Source: Massilia antarctica
GTDB lineage: Bacteria > Pseudomonadota > Gammaproteobacteria > Burkholderiales > Burkholderiaceae_D
Direction: 5' to 3'
Assembly (NCBI RefSeq): GCF_015689335.1
Contig: NZ_CP065053.1
Span: forward strand, 1,488,001-1,552,000
Length of the DNA stretch: 64,000 nt
This document shows positions 54,711 to 64,000 of the stretch, piece by piece. The notes below the pieces were generated by a model. The model worked only from the letters and a program-made list of their open reading frames with translations, had not been told where the DNA came from and searched no databases. The position numbers were made by a program, and so were the translations under genes. Numbering within the stretch: position 1 is the first letter of the stretch; each line of letters opens with the position of its first letter.

Positions 54711-55388
54711 TTAAGCTTGGTTGTTCAATCGCGACGCGCGTTCGAACGCCTCGAGTATCGGTTGCAAACGCTCGCGCTTGAGCTTGAGCGCGGCTTGGTT
54801 GACGACCAGGCGCGAGGAAATGTCCATGATTTCTTCGACTTCGACCAGGTTGTTGGCGCGCAGGGTGCTGCCGGTGGAGACCACGTCGACAATCGCGTCC
54901 GACAGGCCGACCAGGGGCGCCAGCTCCATCGAACCATACAGCTTGATCAGGTCGACGTGCACGCCCTTGGCGGCGAAGTGCTCGCGCGCGGTCTGGACGA
55001 ACTTGGTGGCCACGCGCAGGCGCGCGCCCTGGCGCACCGCCTTGTCGTAGTCGAAGCCGGCGTTGACGGCGACCGACATGCGGCATTTGGCGATGTTCAA
55101 ATCGATCGGCTGGTACAAGCCTTCGCCGCCATGTTCGAGCAGGACATCCTTGCCGGCCACGCCGAAATCGGCGGCGCCGTACTGCACGTAGGTCGGCACG
55201 TCGGACGCGCGCACGATGATGACGCGCACGTGCGGATCGTTGGTCGCCAAAATCAGCTTGCGCGAGGTCTCCGGGTTTTCGGTGACGGTGATGCCGGCCG
55301 CTTCCAGGAGCGGCATGGTGTCGTCGAAGATGCGGCCTTTCGACAGCGCCAGGATCAGGGAATTGGCCGGGTTACTGAATGTACTCAT
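54711..55388 (-). CDS. hisG: ATP phosphoribosyltransferase, short form
   Basis: 225 residues, the short HisG form lacking the C-terminal regulatory domain; short forms need HisZ for activity and feedback control, and hisZ is not in the window. [15 protein letters not shown] and [17 protein letters not shown] (minus one residue here) match the catalytic core. First committed step of histidine synthesis. 11 bp from murA. Confidence 0.95.
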   Translation of the reverse strand: MSTFSNPANSLILALSKGRIFDDTMPLLEAAGITVTENPETSRKLILATNDPHVRVIIVRASDVPTYVQYGAADFGVAGKDVLLEHGGEGLYQPIDLNIAKCRMSVAVNAGFDYDKAVRQGARLRVATKFVQTAREHFAAKGVHVDLIKLYGSMELAPLVGLSDAIVDVVSTGSTLRANNLVEVEEIMDISSRLVVNQAALKLKRERLQPILEAFERASRLNNQA

Positions 55389-55399
55389 CGATGTGTTCT

Positions 55400-56650
55400 T
55401 TATTTGATGCGGACGATATCGGCGCCCACCGCCGACAGCTTCACTTCCATGCGGTCGTAGCCGCGGTCGAGGTGATAGATGCGGTCGATGATGGTGGTGC
55501 CTTGCGCGGCCATGGCGGCGATCACCAGCGAGGCCGAGGCGCGCAGGTCGGTCGCCATCACGGGCGCGCCCACCAGCCGGTCCACGCCCTTGACGTGGGC
55601 GGTGTTGCCCTCGGTCTGGATCGAGGCGCCGAGGCGGTTCATTTCCTGCACGTGCATGAAGCGGTTTTCGAAAATCGTCTCGGTGATGCGGCTGCTGCCG
55701 GATGCGATGGTATCGACGGCCATGAACTGGGCCTGCATATCGGTCGGAAAACCCGGATATTCGGTGGTGCGGAACGAGACCGGCTTGGGACGGCCGCCCA
55801 TCTGCGCGCGGATCGATTCGGGACCCATGGTCATCACCAGGCCGATCTCGCGCAGCTTGTCGAGCGCCACGTCGAAGTAGTCGGTGCGGGTGTTCCTGAG
55901 CAGGATGTCGCCGCCGGTGGCCGCCACGGCGCAAAGAAACGTGGCCGCTTCGATGCGGTCGGAGATCACCGCGTGCCTGGCGCCGTGCAGTTCAGCCACG
56001 CCCTGGATCACCAGGCGGTCGGTGCCGATGCCCTCGATCCTGGCGCCCATGGCGACCAGCAGGTTGGCCAGGTCGGTCACTTCCGGTTCGCGCGCGGCGT
56101 TTTCCAGCACCGTTTCGCCTTCGGCCAGGGTGGCCGCCATCAGCAGGTTCTCGGTGCCGGTGACGGTGATCATGTCGGTGCGAATGCGCGCGCCCTTGAG
56201 CTTTTTGCACCTGGCGTGGATGTAGCCGCCTTCGATGGTGATGTCGGCGCCGAGCGCCTGCAAGCCCTTGATGTGCTGGTCGACCGGACGCGAACCGATG
56301 GCGCAGCCGCCGGGCAGCGACACCTTGGCTTCGCCGAAGCGCGCCAGCAAGGGGCCCAGCACCAGGATCGAGGCGCGCATGGTCTTGACCAGCTCATACG
56401 GCGCTTCCAGGGTGGTGATGGCGCTGCCGTTGAGGGTCACCTTCTCGTCGTCCTGCGTCACCTTCAGGCCGGTCTGGGCCAGCAGCTTGAGGATGGTCTT
56501 GACGTCGTGCAGGCGCGGCACGTTCGACAGTTCCAGGTCGCCCGAGGTGAGCAGACCGGCGCACAGGATCGGCAGGGCCGCGTTCTTGGCGCCCGAAATG
56601 ACGATCTCCCCTTCGAGGCGCTTGCCTCCGACCACTTGGAGCTTATCCAT
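55400..56650 (-). CDS. murA: UDP-N-acetylglucosamine 1-carboxyvinyltransferase
   Basis: 416 residues. The catalytic cysteine is retained in [14 protein letters not shown], so the enzyme should be fosfomycin-sensitive (known for Cys-containing MurA). Catalyses the first committed step of peptidoglycan synthesis in the cytoplasm. 14 bp from bolA and 11 bp from hisG, so it is transcribed with the his genes. Confidence 0.97.
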   Translation of the reverse strand: MDKLQVVGGKRLEGEIVISGAKNAALPILCAGLLTSGDLELSNVPRLHDVKTILKLLAQTGLKVTQDDEKVTLNGSAITTLEAPYELVKTMRASILVLGPLLARFGEAKVSLPGGCAIGSRPVDQHIKGLQALGADITIEGGYIHARCKKLKGARIRTDMITVTGTENLLMAATLAEGETVLENAAREPEVTDLANLLVAMGARIEGIGTDRLVIQGVAELHGARHAVISDRIEAATFLCAVAATGGDILLRNTRTDYFDVALDKLREIGLVMTMGPESIRAQMGGRPKPVSFRTTEYPGFPTDMQAQFMAVDTIASGSSRITETIFENRFMHVQEMNRLGASIQTEGNTAHVKGVDRLVGAPVMATDLRASASLVIAAMAAQGTTIIDRIYHLDRGYDRMEVKLSAVGADIVRIK

Positions 56651-56664
56651 GCTTATGTATCCTT

Positions 56665-56901
56665 TTATCCTTGGTATTCTTCAGGGGTGAGCGTTTTCAT
56701 CGACAGCGCGTGGATTTCTTCGCGCATGCGGTCGCCCAACGCCGCGTAGACGATCTGGTGACGCTGGATCGGGCGCTTGCCGGCAAACGCCGGCGAGACG
56801 ATGACGGCGGTGAAGTGCTGGCCGTCGCCCTCCACTTCGAGGTGGGTGCATGCGAGACCGGCGCTGATGTAGCCGTGGATGAGTTCTGGTGTGGTAGCCA
56901 C
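56665..56901 (-). CDS. BolA/IbaG family protein
   Basis: 78 residues; motifs [29 protein letters not shown] and [12 protein letters not shown] are those of the IbaG branch of BolA proteins, which bind monothiol glutaredoxins and iron-sulfur clusters. Location just upstream of murA is conserved in many proteobacteria. Confidence 0.92.
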   Translation of the reverse strand: MATTPELIHGYISAGLACTHLEVEGDGQHFTAVIVSPAFAGKRPIQRHQIVYAALGDRMREEIHALSMKTLTPEEYQG

Positions 56902-56916
56902 GATAAATTCCTCTGA

Positions 56917-57677
56917 TTAGTGGCGCAGGTTGTAGCCGCGCTTGAGCAGGTTGATGGCGATTGCCGCGAGTACCGCGAAGAAGGCCGACACGATCGCAAG
57001 ACTGGTCCACGGCGACACGTCGGACTGGCCGAAGAAGCCGTGGCGGAAGCCGTCGATCATGTAGAAAAACGGATTGAAGTGCGACACGGTGAGCCAGAAT
57101 GGCGGCAGCGAGTGGATCGAGTAAAACACGCCGGATAAAAACGTCGCGGGCATGATCAGGAAGTTCTGGAAGGCGGCCAGCTGGTCGAATTTTTCGGCCC
57201 AGATGCCGGCGATGACGCCCATGGTGCCGAGAATCGCCGCGCCCAGCAGCGCGAACGCGAAGATCCACAGGGGCGCCGCGAACGAGAGTTTGGCGAACCA
57301 CACGGTGGCGATGAACACGCCCGCGCCGACCGTCAGGCCGCGCACCACGGAGGCCAGCACGTAGGCCGACAGGATCTCCCAGTGCGACAGCGGCGGCAGC
57401 AGGATGAACACCAGGTTGCCGGTGATCTTGGACTGGATCAGCGAGGACGAGGAGTTGGCGAAGGAATTTTGCAGCACGCTCATCATCACCAGGCCGGGAA
57501 TCAGGAAGGCGGTGTAGTTCACGCCGCGCACGTTGACGTGCCCTTCGAGCACGTGGCCGAAGATCAGCAGGTACAGCATGGCCGTCAGGACCGGCGCGGC
57601 CACGGTTTGCGTGGCGACCTTCCAGAAGCGCAGCATTTCCTTGTAGAGCAGGGTCTGGAAGCCCACCGAGAACATAT

Positions 57678-57681
<4 letters not shown>
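56917..57681 (-). CDS. ABC-2 type transporter permease (YadH-like)
   Basis: 254 residues with six hydrophobic helices and the ABC-2 pattern (LIQSKITGNLVFILLPPLSH and FLSGVFYSIHSLPPFW). It forms an exporter with the ATPase encoded upstream; their genes overlap by 4 bases. The substrate is not known for this pair. Confidence 0.93.
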
Positions 57682-58625
<944 letters not shown>

Positions 58626-58743
58626 GCGTCTTTTTTGAGTGAGCAAATGTCTATACAGCATGCACGGACATTGCGGGGTGAGCCGTCAATTATAGGGGAA
58701 ATCGGAGAAATCAGAGTTGCCCGGAGTTACAGGCGGGGGATGT

Positions 58744-58765
58744 GGGGAGGCGCATGCGCCGCCCC
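58744..58765. terminator. GC-rich hairpin between mlaB and the ABC exporter genes
   Basis: GGGGAGGCGC/GCGCCGCCCC forms a near-perfect stem 10 bp past mlaB. There is no T tract, so it may only attenuate or stabilise the transcript. Confidence 0.4.
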
Positions 58766-58775
58766 AGGGGCAGGA

Positions 58776-59072
58776 TCAATGGTGGTGCAGGTTGGCGGGA
58801 GTGTCCACCAGGAAGGCATCGACGCCGTACAGCGCGGCCAGGCTTTTCAAGCTGTCCGGAAGATTGACATAGGACAGCACCACGCCGGCCGTGCGCGCGG
58901 CGCGCTGCCAGGCCAGCAGGACCGCGACCGCGGACGAATCGGCGACCTTGACGGAGCCGAAGTCGAACACGGTCTGGCCTGCCTTGATCGCATCGAAACC
59001 CTGGACCAGTGCCGCCTTGGCGTTGTGCACGGTCAGGGTATCGATATTCTCGAGCTTGTTGGTTTGAACCAT
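58776..59072 (-). CDS. mlaB: MlaB, STAS-domain subunit of the Mla phospholipid transporter
   Basis: 98 residues; the STAS pattern DFGSVKVADSSAVAVLLAWQ includes the conserved serine region. MlaB regulates the MlaF ATPase in the inner-membrane MlaFEDB complex. Separated by 1 bp from mlaC. Confidence 0.92.
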   Translation of the reverse strand: MVQTNKLENIDTLTVHNAKAALVQGFDAIKAGQTVFDFGSVKVADSSAVAVLLAWQRAARTAGVVLSYVNLPDSLKSLAALYGVDAFLVDTPANLHHH

Positions 59073-59073
59073 C

Positions 59074-59712
59074 TTATTTGATTGGCTTGGCCAGTGGCTT
59101 GGCGGCCAGCTTCTTGTTGCGCTCGGCCAGGGTCTTGATCAGGCCATCGATGCCGGACTTGTTGATTTCCGATGCGAAGGTACCCTTGTAGGTTTCCACC
59201 AGCCACGCGCCCAGCACGTTGATGTCGAAAATCTTCCAGCCGGCCGGGGTCTGGGCCAGGCGGTAGTTCAGGGTGACCGGCTCGCCGCGGGCGACGTTCA
59301 CTTGCGAACGCACTTCGACTTCCTTGTCTTCCGGCGCTGCGCGCAGCGGCTTGAACTCGACGGTTTCATTCTTGATCTGGGACAGCGCGCCCGAGTAGGT
59401 GAAGATCAGCAGGGTGCGGAACTCGTTCGAGAGCTGCTTTTGCTGTTCCGGCGACGCATCGCGCCAGAAACGGCCGGCGGCCAGCTGGGTCATGCGCTGG
59501 AAGTCGACGTGCGGCAGGATCTTGCTTTCGACCAGGTCCATGACCTTTTTCTGGTTGCCGGCCTGGATATCCTTGTCGGCTTTGGCGGTGTCGATCACGT
59601 CGGCGCTGATGCGTTTGACGAGCGCGTCCGGCGCTTCGGCCGGGGCGGCAGCGGTGGCGCTGGTGGCAATGGCCACGGTCGCAAGGGCGATAAGGTGTTT
59701 AATCAGTTTCAT
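59074..59712 (-). CDS. mlaC: MlaC, periplasmic phospholipid carrier
   Basis: 212 residues with a signal peptide (ALATVAIATSATAAAPAEA) and the toluene-tolerance Ttg2/MlaC domain (SKILPHVDFQRMTQLAAGRF, LIFTYSGALSQI). It ferries phospholipids between MlaA in the outer membrane and MlaFEDB. It is followed by mlaB at 1 bp. Confidence 0.95.
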   Translation of the reverse strand: MKLIKHLIALATVAIATSATAAAPAEAPDALVKRISADVIDTAKADKDIQAGNQKKVMDLVESKILPHVDFQRMTQLAAGRFWRDASPEQQKQLSNEFRTLLIFTYSGALSQIKNETVEFKPLRAAPEDKEVEVRSQVNVARGEPVTLNYRLAQTPAGWKIFDINVLGAWLVETYKGTFASEINKSGIDGLIKTLAERNKKLAAKPLAKPIK

Positions 59713-59781
59713 AAGCTCTTTTCGATAAGGTTGTGTTCAGACCGGCTGGACCGTGCGACGACGGTCCAGTTTAGCGGTTAA

Positions 59782-60714
59782 CTACTTCGAGGGCGTTTCG
59801 GATGACACAGCCGGTGCGGCGGGCGCGTCGCCTGGCGCTGGTGTGGGCGCCGGCGCGGTCGGGGTGGCGGCTGGCGCGGCGCCGGCGGGCTCGGTAGCCG
59901 GCGCGGTAGCCGGCGCGGTAGCCGACGCGGTAGCCGGCGCATCGTCCGCATAGGCGGCGCGGATGCTCTTCGCGTCGGCCGGCTCGTCACTGGCCGCTTT
60001 CAGGGCCTTGCGCGAGGTTTCGCCATCGAAGAGCTGGCCCTGGCGGCGCTGCAGGTAACCGTCGCGGATGAATTCGTAACGGTCGAGTGCGGCTTCCTCC
60101 ATCAGGTTCGAGGCGTCCAGGACGTTGGCGCGCGCATCGATCACGCGCAGCGCGGTGCCGACGTTGCGGGTCGCGGTCGGATCGACGTAAGACCAGGCGT
60201 TGGCGGCCATGTCGACCGGCAAGCCGCTGGCATCGCGCACGGTGGACGGTCCCAGCAGCGGCAGCATCAGGTAAGGCCCGCTCGGCACGCCCCAGTAGCC
60301 GAGGGTCTGGCCAAAGTCTTCATTGTGCTTTTTCAAGCCCGCTTCGGAAGCGATATCGAACAGGCCGCCGATGCCGAAGGTCGAGTTGAGCGCCACGCGG
60401 GTCCAGTCGGACATGCCTTTCTCGCCCTTGCCTTGCATCAAGTTGTTAGCGCCAGTCCAAACGTCGGACAGGTTGCCGAAGAAATTGTTCACGCCCGTCT
60501 GCACGAACGACGGCACCACCTTTTTATAGGCGGTCGCGACCGGTTTCAGCGCGGCCTGGTCGATCGCGTCGTTGAACTTGAACATGGTGCGATTGAAGGG
60601 CTCGAGCGGGTCGCGCGGGTTGTTGGTGGCGCAACCGCTCAAGGCGGCAATGGCCACCAGGGCGGCAGCGCGGGCGCGCCAGTCGAGGGCGCGGTTCGGC
60701 TTCGTTAATGTCAT
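59782..60714 (-). CDS. mlaA: MlaA (VacJ), outer-membrane lipoprotein
   Basis: 310 residues. Lipobox LSGC near residue 28, then DPLEPFNRTMFKFNDAIDQ, the MlaA hallmark. It removes phospholipids from the outer leaflet of the outer membrane. The C-terminal about 60 residues are Ala/Pro/Thr-rich, an extension absent from most homologues, coded partly by a 12-bp minisatellite. It lies between mlaD and mlaC; in E. coli mlaA is unlinked, but inclusion here is common in betaproteobacteria. Confidence 0.95.
   Translation of the reverse strand: MTLTKPNRALDWRARAAALVAIAALSGCATNNPRDPLEPFNRTMFKFNDAIDQAALKPVATAYKKVVPSFVQTGVNNFFGNLSDVWTGANNLMQGKGEKGMSDWTRVALNSTFGIGGLFDIASEAGLKKHNEDFGQTLGYWGVPSGPYLMLPLLGPSTVRDASGLPVDMAANAWSYVDPTATRNVGTALRVIDARANVLDASNLMEEAALDRYEFIRDGYLQRRQGQLFDGETSRKALKAASDEPADAKSIRAAYADDAPATASATAPATAPATEPAGAAPAATPTAPAPTPAPGDAPAAPAVSSETPSK
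59892..59939 (-). repeat. 12-bp minisatellite in the mlaA 3' region
   Basis: Four tandem units CGGTAGCCGGCG (one with a single change), in frame, encode repeated APAT-type residues of the low-complexity tail. Copy number could vary without breaking the frame. Confidence 0.85.
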
Positions 60715-60718
60715 TGCT

Positions 60719-61186
60719 CTATTCCTTTCCGCCTGCCGCCTTGCTGTAGATGAACTGATTGATCAGGTCTTCCAGCACGGTGGCAGATTGGGTACTGTTA
60801 ATCCGGTCACCATTGACCAGCTTGTTGGCATCGTCGCTGCCTGCTTGAATACCGATGTACTGTTCACCGAGCAGGCCGGCCGTCAGGATTTTCAAAGAGC
60901 TATCTTTGGGAAAGTTATAGCCCGTTTCAAGTTCCAAGGTTACCAGCGCCTGATACGTTTTGTCATCAAACTTGATATCGCCCACCCGCCCCACCACCAC
61001 GCCGGCGCTTTTCACCGGTGCCTGCGGCTTGAGGCCGCCGATATTGTCGAACTTGCCGGTGACCAGGTAGGTCTTGCCGAAGGACAAAGTACTCATATTC
61101 CCGGCCTTGAGGGCCAGGAACAGCAGCGCTGCCAGACCCAGCAGTACAAACAGGCCGACCCAGACGTCGATGGATTTACGGTGCAT
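60719..61186 (-). CDS. mlaD: MlaD, MCE-domain substrate-binding subunit
   Basis: 155 residues: N-terminal membrane anchor (VGLFVLLGLAALLFLAL) and one MCE domain (VTGKFDNIGGLKPQAPVKSA, LLGEQYIGIQAG). MlaD hexamers form a lipid channel. 4 bp from mlaA and 50 bp from mlaE. Confidence 0.95.
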   Translation of the reverse strand: MHRKSIDVWVGLFVLLGLAALLFLALKAGNMSTLSFGKTYLVTGKFDNIGGLKPQAPVKSAGVVVGRVGDIKFDDKTYQALVTLELETGYNFPKDSSLKILTAGLLGEQYIGIQAGSDDANKLVNGDRINSTQSATVLEDLINQFIYSKAAGGKE

Positions 61187-61236
61187 GTGATTTCCTTACT
61201 CTTGTTATGCGGCTGCGTTACGCCAGATTCATGTAT

Positions 61237-62016
61237 TTAGTTAAACATCATCGCGGTCATCACGAAGTCCAGACCCCAGACGGTCAAGGACGCGATCACG
61301 ACGGTACGGGTGGTGGCGCGCGACACGTCTTCCGGCGTCGGCTGGGCCTGGTAGCCCTGGAACAGCGCGGTGAAGGTGACGGCGATGCCGAACACGAAGC
61401 TCTTGATGATGCCGTTGACGACGTCATGCCGCACATCCACATTCGCTTGCATCTGCGACCAGAAGGCGCCTTCATCGACGCCGATCAGCTGCACGCCGAC
61501 CAGATAGCCGCCCACCACGCCGACGGCGCTGAAGATGGTGCCGAGGATCGGCATGGCAATCACGCCGGCCCAGAAACGCGGCGCCAGCACGCGCTGCACC
61601 GGGTTAATCGCCATCATTTCCATGGCAGACAATTGCTCGCCGGCCTTCATCAAGCCGATTTGCGCGGTCAAGGAGGTGCCGGCGCGGCCGGCAAACAGCA
61701 GGGCGGTGACGACCGGCCCCAGTTCGCGCACCAGCGCCAGCGCGACCACCTGGCCGAGCTTCTGTTCGGCGCCGTAGGGGGTCAGGGTGATATACCCCTG
61801 CAAGCCGAGCACCATACCGACGAACAAGCCGGAGACGATGATGATCACCAGCGAATAATTGCCGATGAAATGGATCTGTTCGGAAATCAGGCCGGGACGG
61901 CGCAGTGCGCCGGGGGTCACGCCGAGCAGGGTGAAAAACGAGCGCGTCGCGAAACCGACGCTGGCGATGTTTTCACGCACGGCAAGGCCGACCCTGGCCA
62001 GCATATTGGCGATCAT
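61237..62016 (-). CDS. mlaE: MlaE, permease subunit
   Basis: 259 residues with the MlaE family sequence (VVALALVRELGPVVTALLF, GRAGTSLTAQIGLMKAGEQL). Inner-membrane permease of the phospholipid transporter. Start ATG 62016 overlaps the mlaF stop as ATGA. Confidence 0.95.
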   Translation of the reverse strand: MIANMLARVGLAVRENIASVGFATRSFFTLLGVTPGALRRPGLISEQIHFIGNYSLVIIIVSGLFVGMVLGLQGYITLTPYGAEQKLGQVVALALVRELGPVVTALLFAGRAGTSLTAQIGLMKAGEQLSAMEMMAINPVQRVLAPRFWAGVIAMPILGTIFSAVGVVGGYLVGVQLIGVDEGAFWSQMQANVDVRHDVVNGIIKSFVFGIAVTFTALFQGYQAQPTPEDVSRATTRTVVIASLTVWGLDFVMTAMMFN

Positions 62017-62828
62017 GCGCGTTCTCCCAGACCGAGGTCCTCGGCGAGCGACTTGCCCGGGTAATGGAAGGGCACCGGGCCATCCGGCGCGGCGTTGACG
62101 AATTGCTTGACGTAAGGGTCTTCCGAGACGCGCATGTCGGCCGGCGTGCCCTGGGCCACAATCTTCCCGGCGGACATGAAGTACACATAGTCGGCGATGG
62201 CGAAGCATTCGTGCACATCGTGCGACACCAGGATCGAGGTGGAGCCGAGCGCATCGTTGAGCCTGCGGATCAGGTTGGCGGTAACGCCCATCGAGATCGG
62301 GTCGAGGCCGGCGAAAGGTTCATCGTACATGATCAGTTCCGGGTCGAGCGCGACGGCGCGGGCGACCGCGACGCGGCGCGCCATGCCGCCGGAAATTTCG
62401 GCGGGCTTGAGCTTGGCGGCATTGCGCAGACCGACCGCGTTGAGCTTCATGAGCACCAGGTCGCGGATCAGTTCCTCGGGCAGGTCGGTGTGTTCGCGCA
62501 GCGGGAAGGCGACGTTTTCGAACACGGTCAGGTCGGTAAACAGCGCGCCGAACTGGAACAGCATGCCCATCTTGCGGCGCAGACGGTACAGGCCGTCGGT
62601 ATCGAGTTCGTGCACGGTTTCACCGGCCACCGAAACGAAGCCTTTCTGCGGGCGGATCTGGCCGCCGATCAGGCGCAGCACCGTGGTCTTGCCGCAGCCG
62701 GAGCCGCCCATGACGGCCACGACCTTCCCGCGTGGGAAGTCCATCCGGAGGTTCGACAAGATCGAACGGTCACCGTAAGAAAAATGTAGATCGCGGATTT
62801 CGACAAGATTAGACACGGCGCTGTTCAT
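62013..62828 (-). CDS. mlaF: MlaF, ATPase subunit
   Basis: 271 residues. Walker A GGSGCGKTT, signature ISGGMARR, Walker B MYDEPFAGLD. First gene of the mla operon. ATG 62828 is chosen because MlaF homology begins there; a longer frame adds 12 residues without similarity. A TACAAT hexamer (minus strand, 62844-62849) could be a -10 box but lacks a convincing -35. Confidence 0.95.
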   Translation of the reverse strand: MNSAVSNLVEIRDLHFSYGDRSILSNLRMDFPRGKVVAVMGGSGCGKTTVLRLIGGQIRPQKGFVSVAGETVHELDTDGLYRLRRKMGMLFQFGALFTDLTVFENVAFPLREHTDLPEELIRDLVLMKLNAVGLRNAAKLKPAEISGGMARRVAVARAVALDPELIMYDEPFAGLDPISMGVTANLIRRLNDALGSTSILVSHDVHECFAIADYVYFMSAGKIVAQGTPADMRVSEDPYVKQFVNAAPDGPVPFHYPGKSLAEDLGLGERA

Positions 62829-63187
62829 ATTTGGGAATGCCGTATTGTAGTGCAGAAAGGGCAATCTCTGCTGACGGCCCCCCGATCGGCCATGGGTGCG
62901 CGAGGTGAGAATACAACACTACTGAACGGCGGGTCAGATATTTCCGAGCGTAAGTGCTTGTTTTTGTTGGGATAGGGGCGGCAGGAAGATTGGTACGAAG
63001 GCGTACTTATTTCCAATGTTCAACAATGCGTTTATGTAACTTTACATTACTTCATGCATATAACGGCGGCAAAACAGGGGCAAAAGAGACACTTTAGCGC
63101 TGCTTTGGCGCTGGCTTACTAGCCGTCTCCCCCGCGCAGGCGGGGGTCCAGGTTCGTCGCTCAGTTGGCAGCAGCGGACCGAACTTG
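62829..63187. other. mla upstream region, AT-rich, with REP pair
   Basis: Between mlaF and composite element B there is no plausible gene. The stretch 62930-63080 is AT-richer than its surroundings and could hold the mla promoter. A palindromic REP pair begins at 63124. Confidence 0.5.
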
Positions 63188-63208
63188 GATTCCCGCCTCT
63201 CCAGGAAC
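63124..63208. repeat. palindromic REP pair, copy 5 (shares its right arm with composite element B)
   Basis: Left arm core CCCCCGCGCAGGCGGGGG; right arm is the half REP TTCCCGCCTCTCCAGGAA that also forms the end of element B. Confidence 0.75.
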
Positions 63209-63438
63209 TAGTCTTTGCCGCTAATTTGAGCAGCTTTGCGACTACAAACCTCGAAACCGTCGCTCCCGCGCAGGCGGGAGCCCATAGCACCGTCGATATA
63301 CGAATGTGCTATGGATTCCCGCCTGCGCGGGAATGACGGAGCTTAGGTTAGCGCCATTTGGAAGCGCCCTTGCACTTTGCACAGTTCCCAGAGATTTGAG
63401 GAGTTTCATAGAAACTGGGACCTGCGCGGGAATGACGG
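63188..63438 (-). repeat. composite dispersed element, copy B
   Basis: Inverse complement of 45081-45331 with about the same order of parts: half REP, unique segment, REP pair (63257-63339), unique segment, half REP (up to 63438). The copies differ at scattered positions and a few small indels, so they are not a very recent duplication. Confidence 0.85.
63257..63339. repeat. palindromic REP pair, copy 6 (centre of composite element B)
   Basis: Core CTCCCGCGCAGGCGGGAG with partner TTCCCGCCTGCGCGGGAA and inner complement ATAGCACC...GTGCTAT. Confidence 0.85.
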
Positions 63439-63460
63439 TGAGTGTAGAGGATAGCGATTT

Positions 63461-64000
63461 TTAGCGCGGCAGGACCGATTCGCCCATCAGGAATTCATCG
63501 ACGGCACGCGCGCACTGGCGGCCTTCGCGGATTGCCCACACCACCAAGGACTGGCCGCGCCGCATGTCGCCCGCCACGAACACCTTCGGCACCGAGGTGG
63601 CGTAGCAGCCCTCGCCATCGGTGGTGGCCTTGGCATTGCCGCGGGCATCTTTTTCCACGCCAAAGGCATCGAGCACCTGTTGCACCGGCGAGACAAAGCC
63701 CATGGCCAGCAGCACCAGGTCGGCTTTCATTTCGAATTCGGAATTCGGCACTTCGATCATCTTGCCGTCTTTCCACTCCACCCGGCAAGCGATCAGCTTA
63801 TCGACCTTGCCGCCCTTGCCTTCGAAACGCTTGGTGGCCACCGCCCAGTCGCGCTCGCACCCTTCTTCATGCGAGGACGAGGTGCGCAGCTTGGTCGGCC
63901 AGTAAGGCCAGACCAGCGGCTTGTTTTCCTGCTCGGGCGGCTGGGGCATCAGTTCGAACTGGGCCACCGACAGCGCGCCGTGGCGGTTCGAGGTGCCGAC
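63461..64000 (-). CDS. gltD: glutamate synthase small subunit, C-terminal part (5' cut by window edge)
   Basis: The last 179 residues of Glt[32 protein letters not shown] and [14 protein letters not shown] (the flavin-binding end) identify the NADPH/FAD subunit of glutamate synthase, which passes electrons to GltB for the GOGAT reaction. The start lies beyond the window. Confidence 0.93.
   Translation of the reverse strand, partial: VGTSNRHGALSVAQFELMPQPPEQENKPLVWPYWPTKLRTSSSHEEGCERDWAVATKRFEGKGGKVDKLIACRVEWKDGKMIEVPNSEFEMKADLVLLAMGFVSPVQQVLDAFGVEKDARGNAKATTDGEGCYATSVPKVFVAGDMRRGQSLVVWAIREGRQCARAVDEFLMGESVLPR

Noticed and set aside
63042..63290. Short minus-strand frame near the right edge
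   Set aside because: It is translated from the REP and composite element (PPARGRR-type residues), typical of a repeat read as protein.

Overview
The window reads as chromosomal DNA of a high-GC betaproteobacterium, most likely an Oxalobacteraceae member close to Massilia, Duganella or Janthinobacterium. Three things suggest this: the conserved Burkholderiales-type block tatCBA - HIT - hisEIFAHBC - hisDG - murA - bolA - ABC exporter - mlaBCADEF - gltD; a family of RTX-type M10 metalloproteases carrying DUF4214 modules; and an extracellular PHB-depolymerase-like esterase. The genus is inference; no rRNA or tRNA gene is present to test it.

Layout. 0-16.6 kb is a leftward accessory region rich in exported or secreted proteins: a 2OG-Fe(II) oxygenase (cut by the edge), a TPR lipoprotein, a duplicated membrane protein, two tandem M3 metallopeptidases with signal peptides, SlyX, one DUF4214 protein without a protease domain, and three RTX/M10/DUF4214 metalloproteases, followed by a secreted Cache-like protein. 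16.6-25 kb holds the Rep helicase, an alcohol dehydrogenase divergent from a LysR regulator, DUF1003 and AtaL-like proteins, and a lipoamide-dehydrogenase-like flavoenzyme divergent from an ArgP-like regulator. 25-29 kb holds priA and hemE, separated by 752 bp of non-coding DNA with eight DnaA-box sequences: a candidate replication origin or DnaA-binding locus. 29-45 kb is mostly rightward: an S9 peptidase translationally coupled to a large SNF2-family ATPase, a DUF885 protein with a Lys/Ala-rich segment, an alpha/beta hydrolase, several lipoproteins and membrane proteins, and the esterase. 45-64 kb is entirely leftward and is the core biosynthetic block: Tat export, histidine biosynthesis (with an orphan DNA methyltransferase embedded in it), MurA, BolA/IbaG, an ABC-2 exporter, the complete Mla outer-membrane lipid-asymmetry system, and the end of gltD.

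Repeats are a major theme. One family is a palindromic pair of REP-like hairpins with core TTCCCGCGCAGGCGGGAA, present at about 18.8, 45.2, 50.5, 52.4, 63.1 and 63.3 kb. Two of these copies sit inside a larger composite element of about 250 bp that occurs in opposite orientation at 45.1 and 63.2-63.4 kb, bracketing the tat-his-mla block. A second family with core GGGGTCTGACC occurs around 22.2 and 24.9-25.2 kb. Short in-frame minisatellites are found in one M10 protease and in mlaA. Three convincing rho-independent terminators were found on the minus strand.

Gene orientation diverges on the two sides of the 27.3-27.9 kb DnaA-box cluster (16 of 19 genes point left on its left side; 9 of 13 point right between it and 45 kb), which agrees with an origin there but does not prove it.
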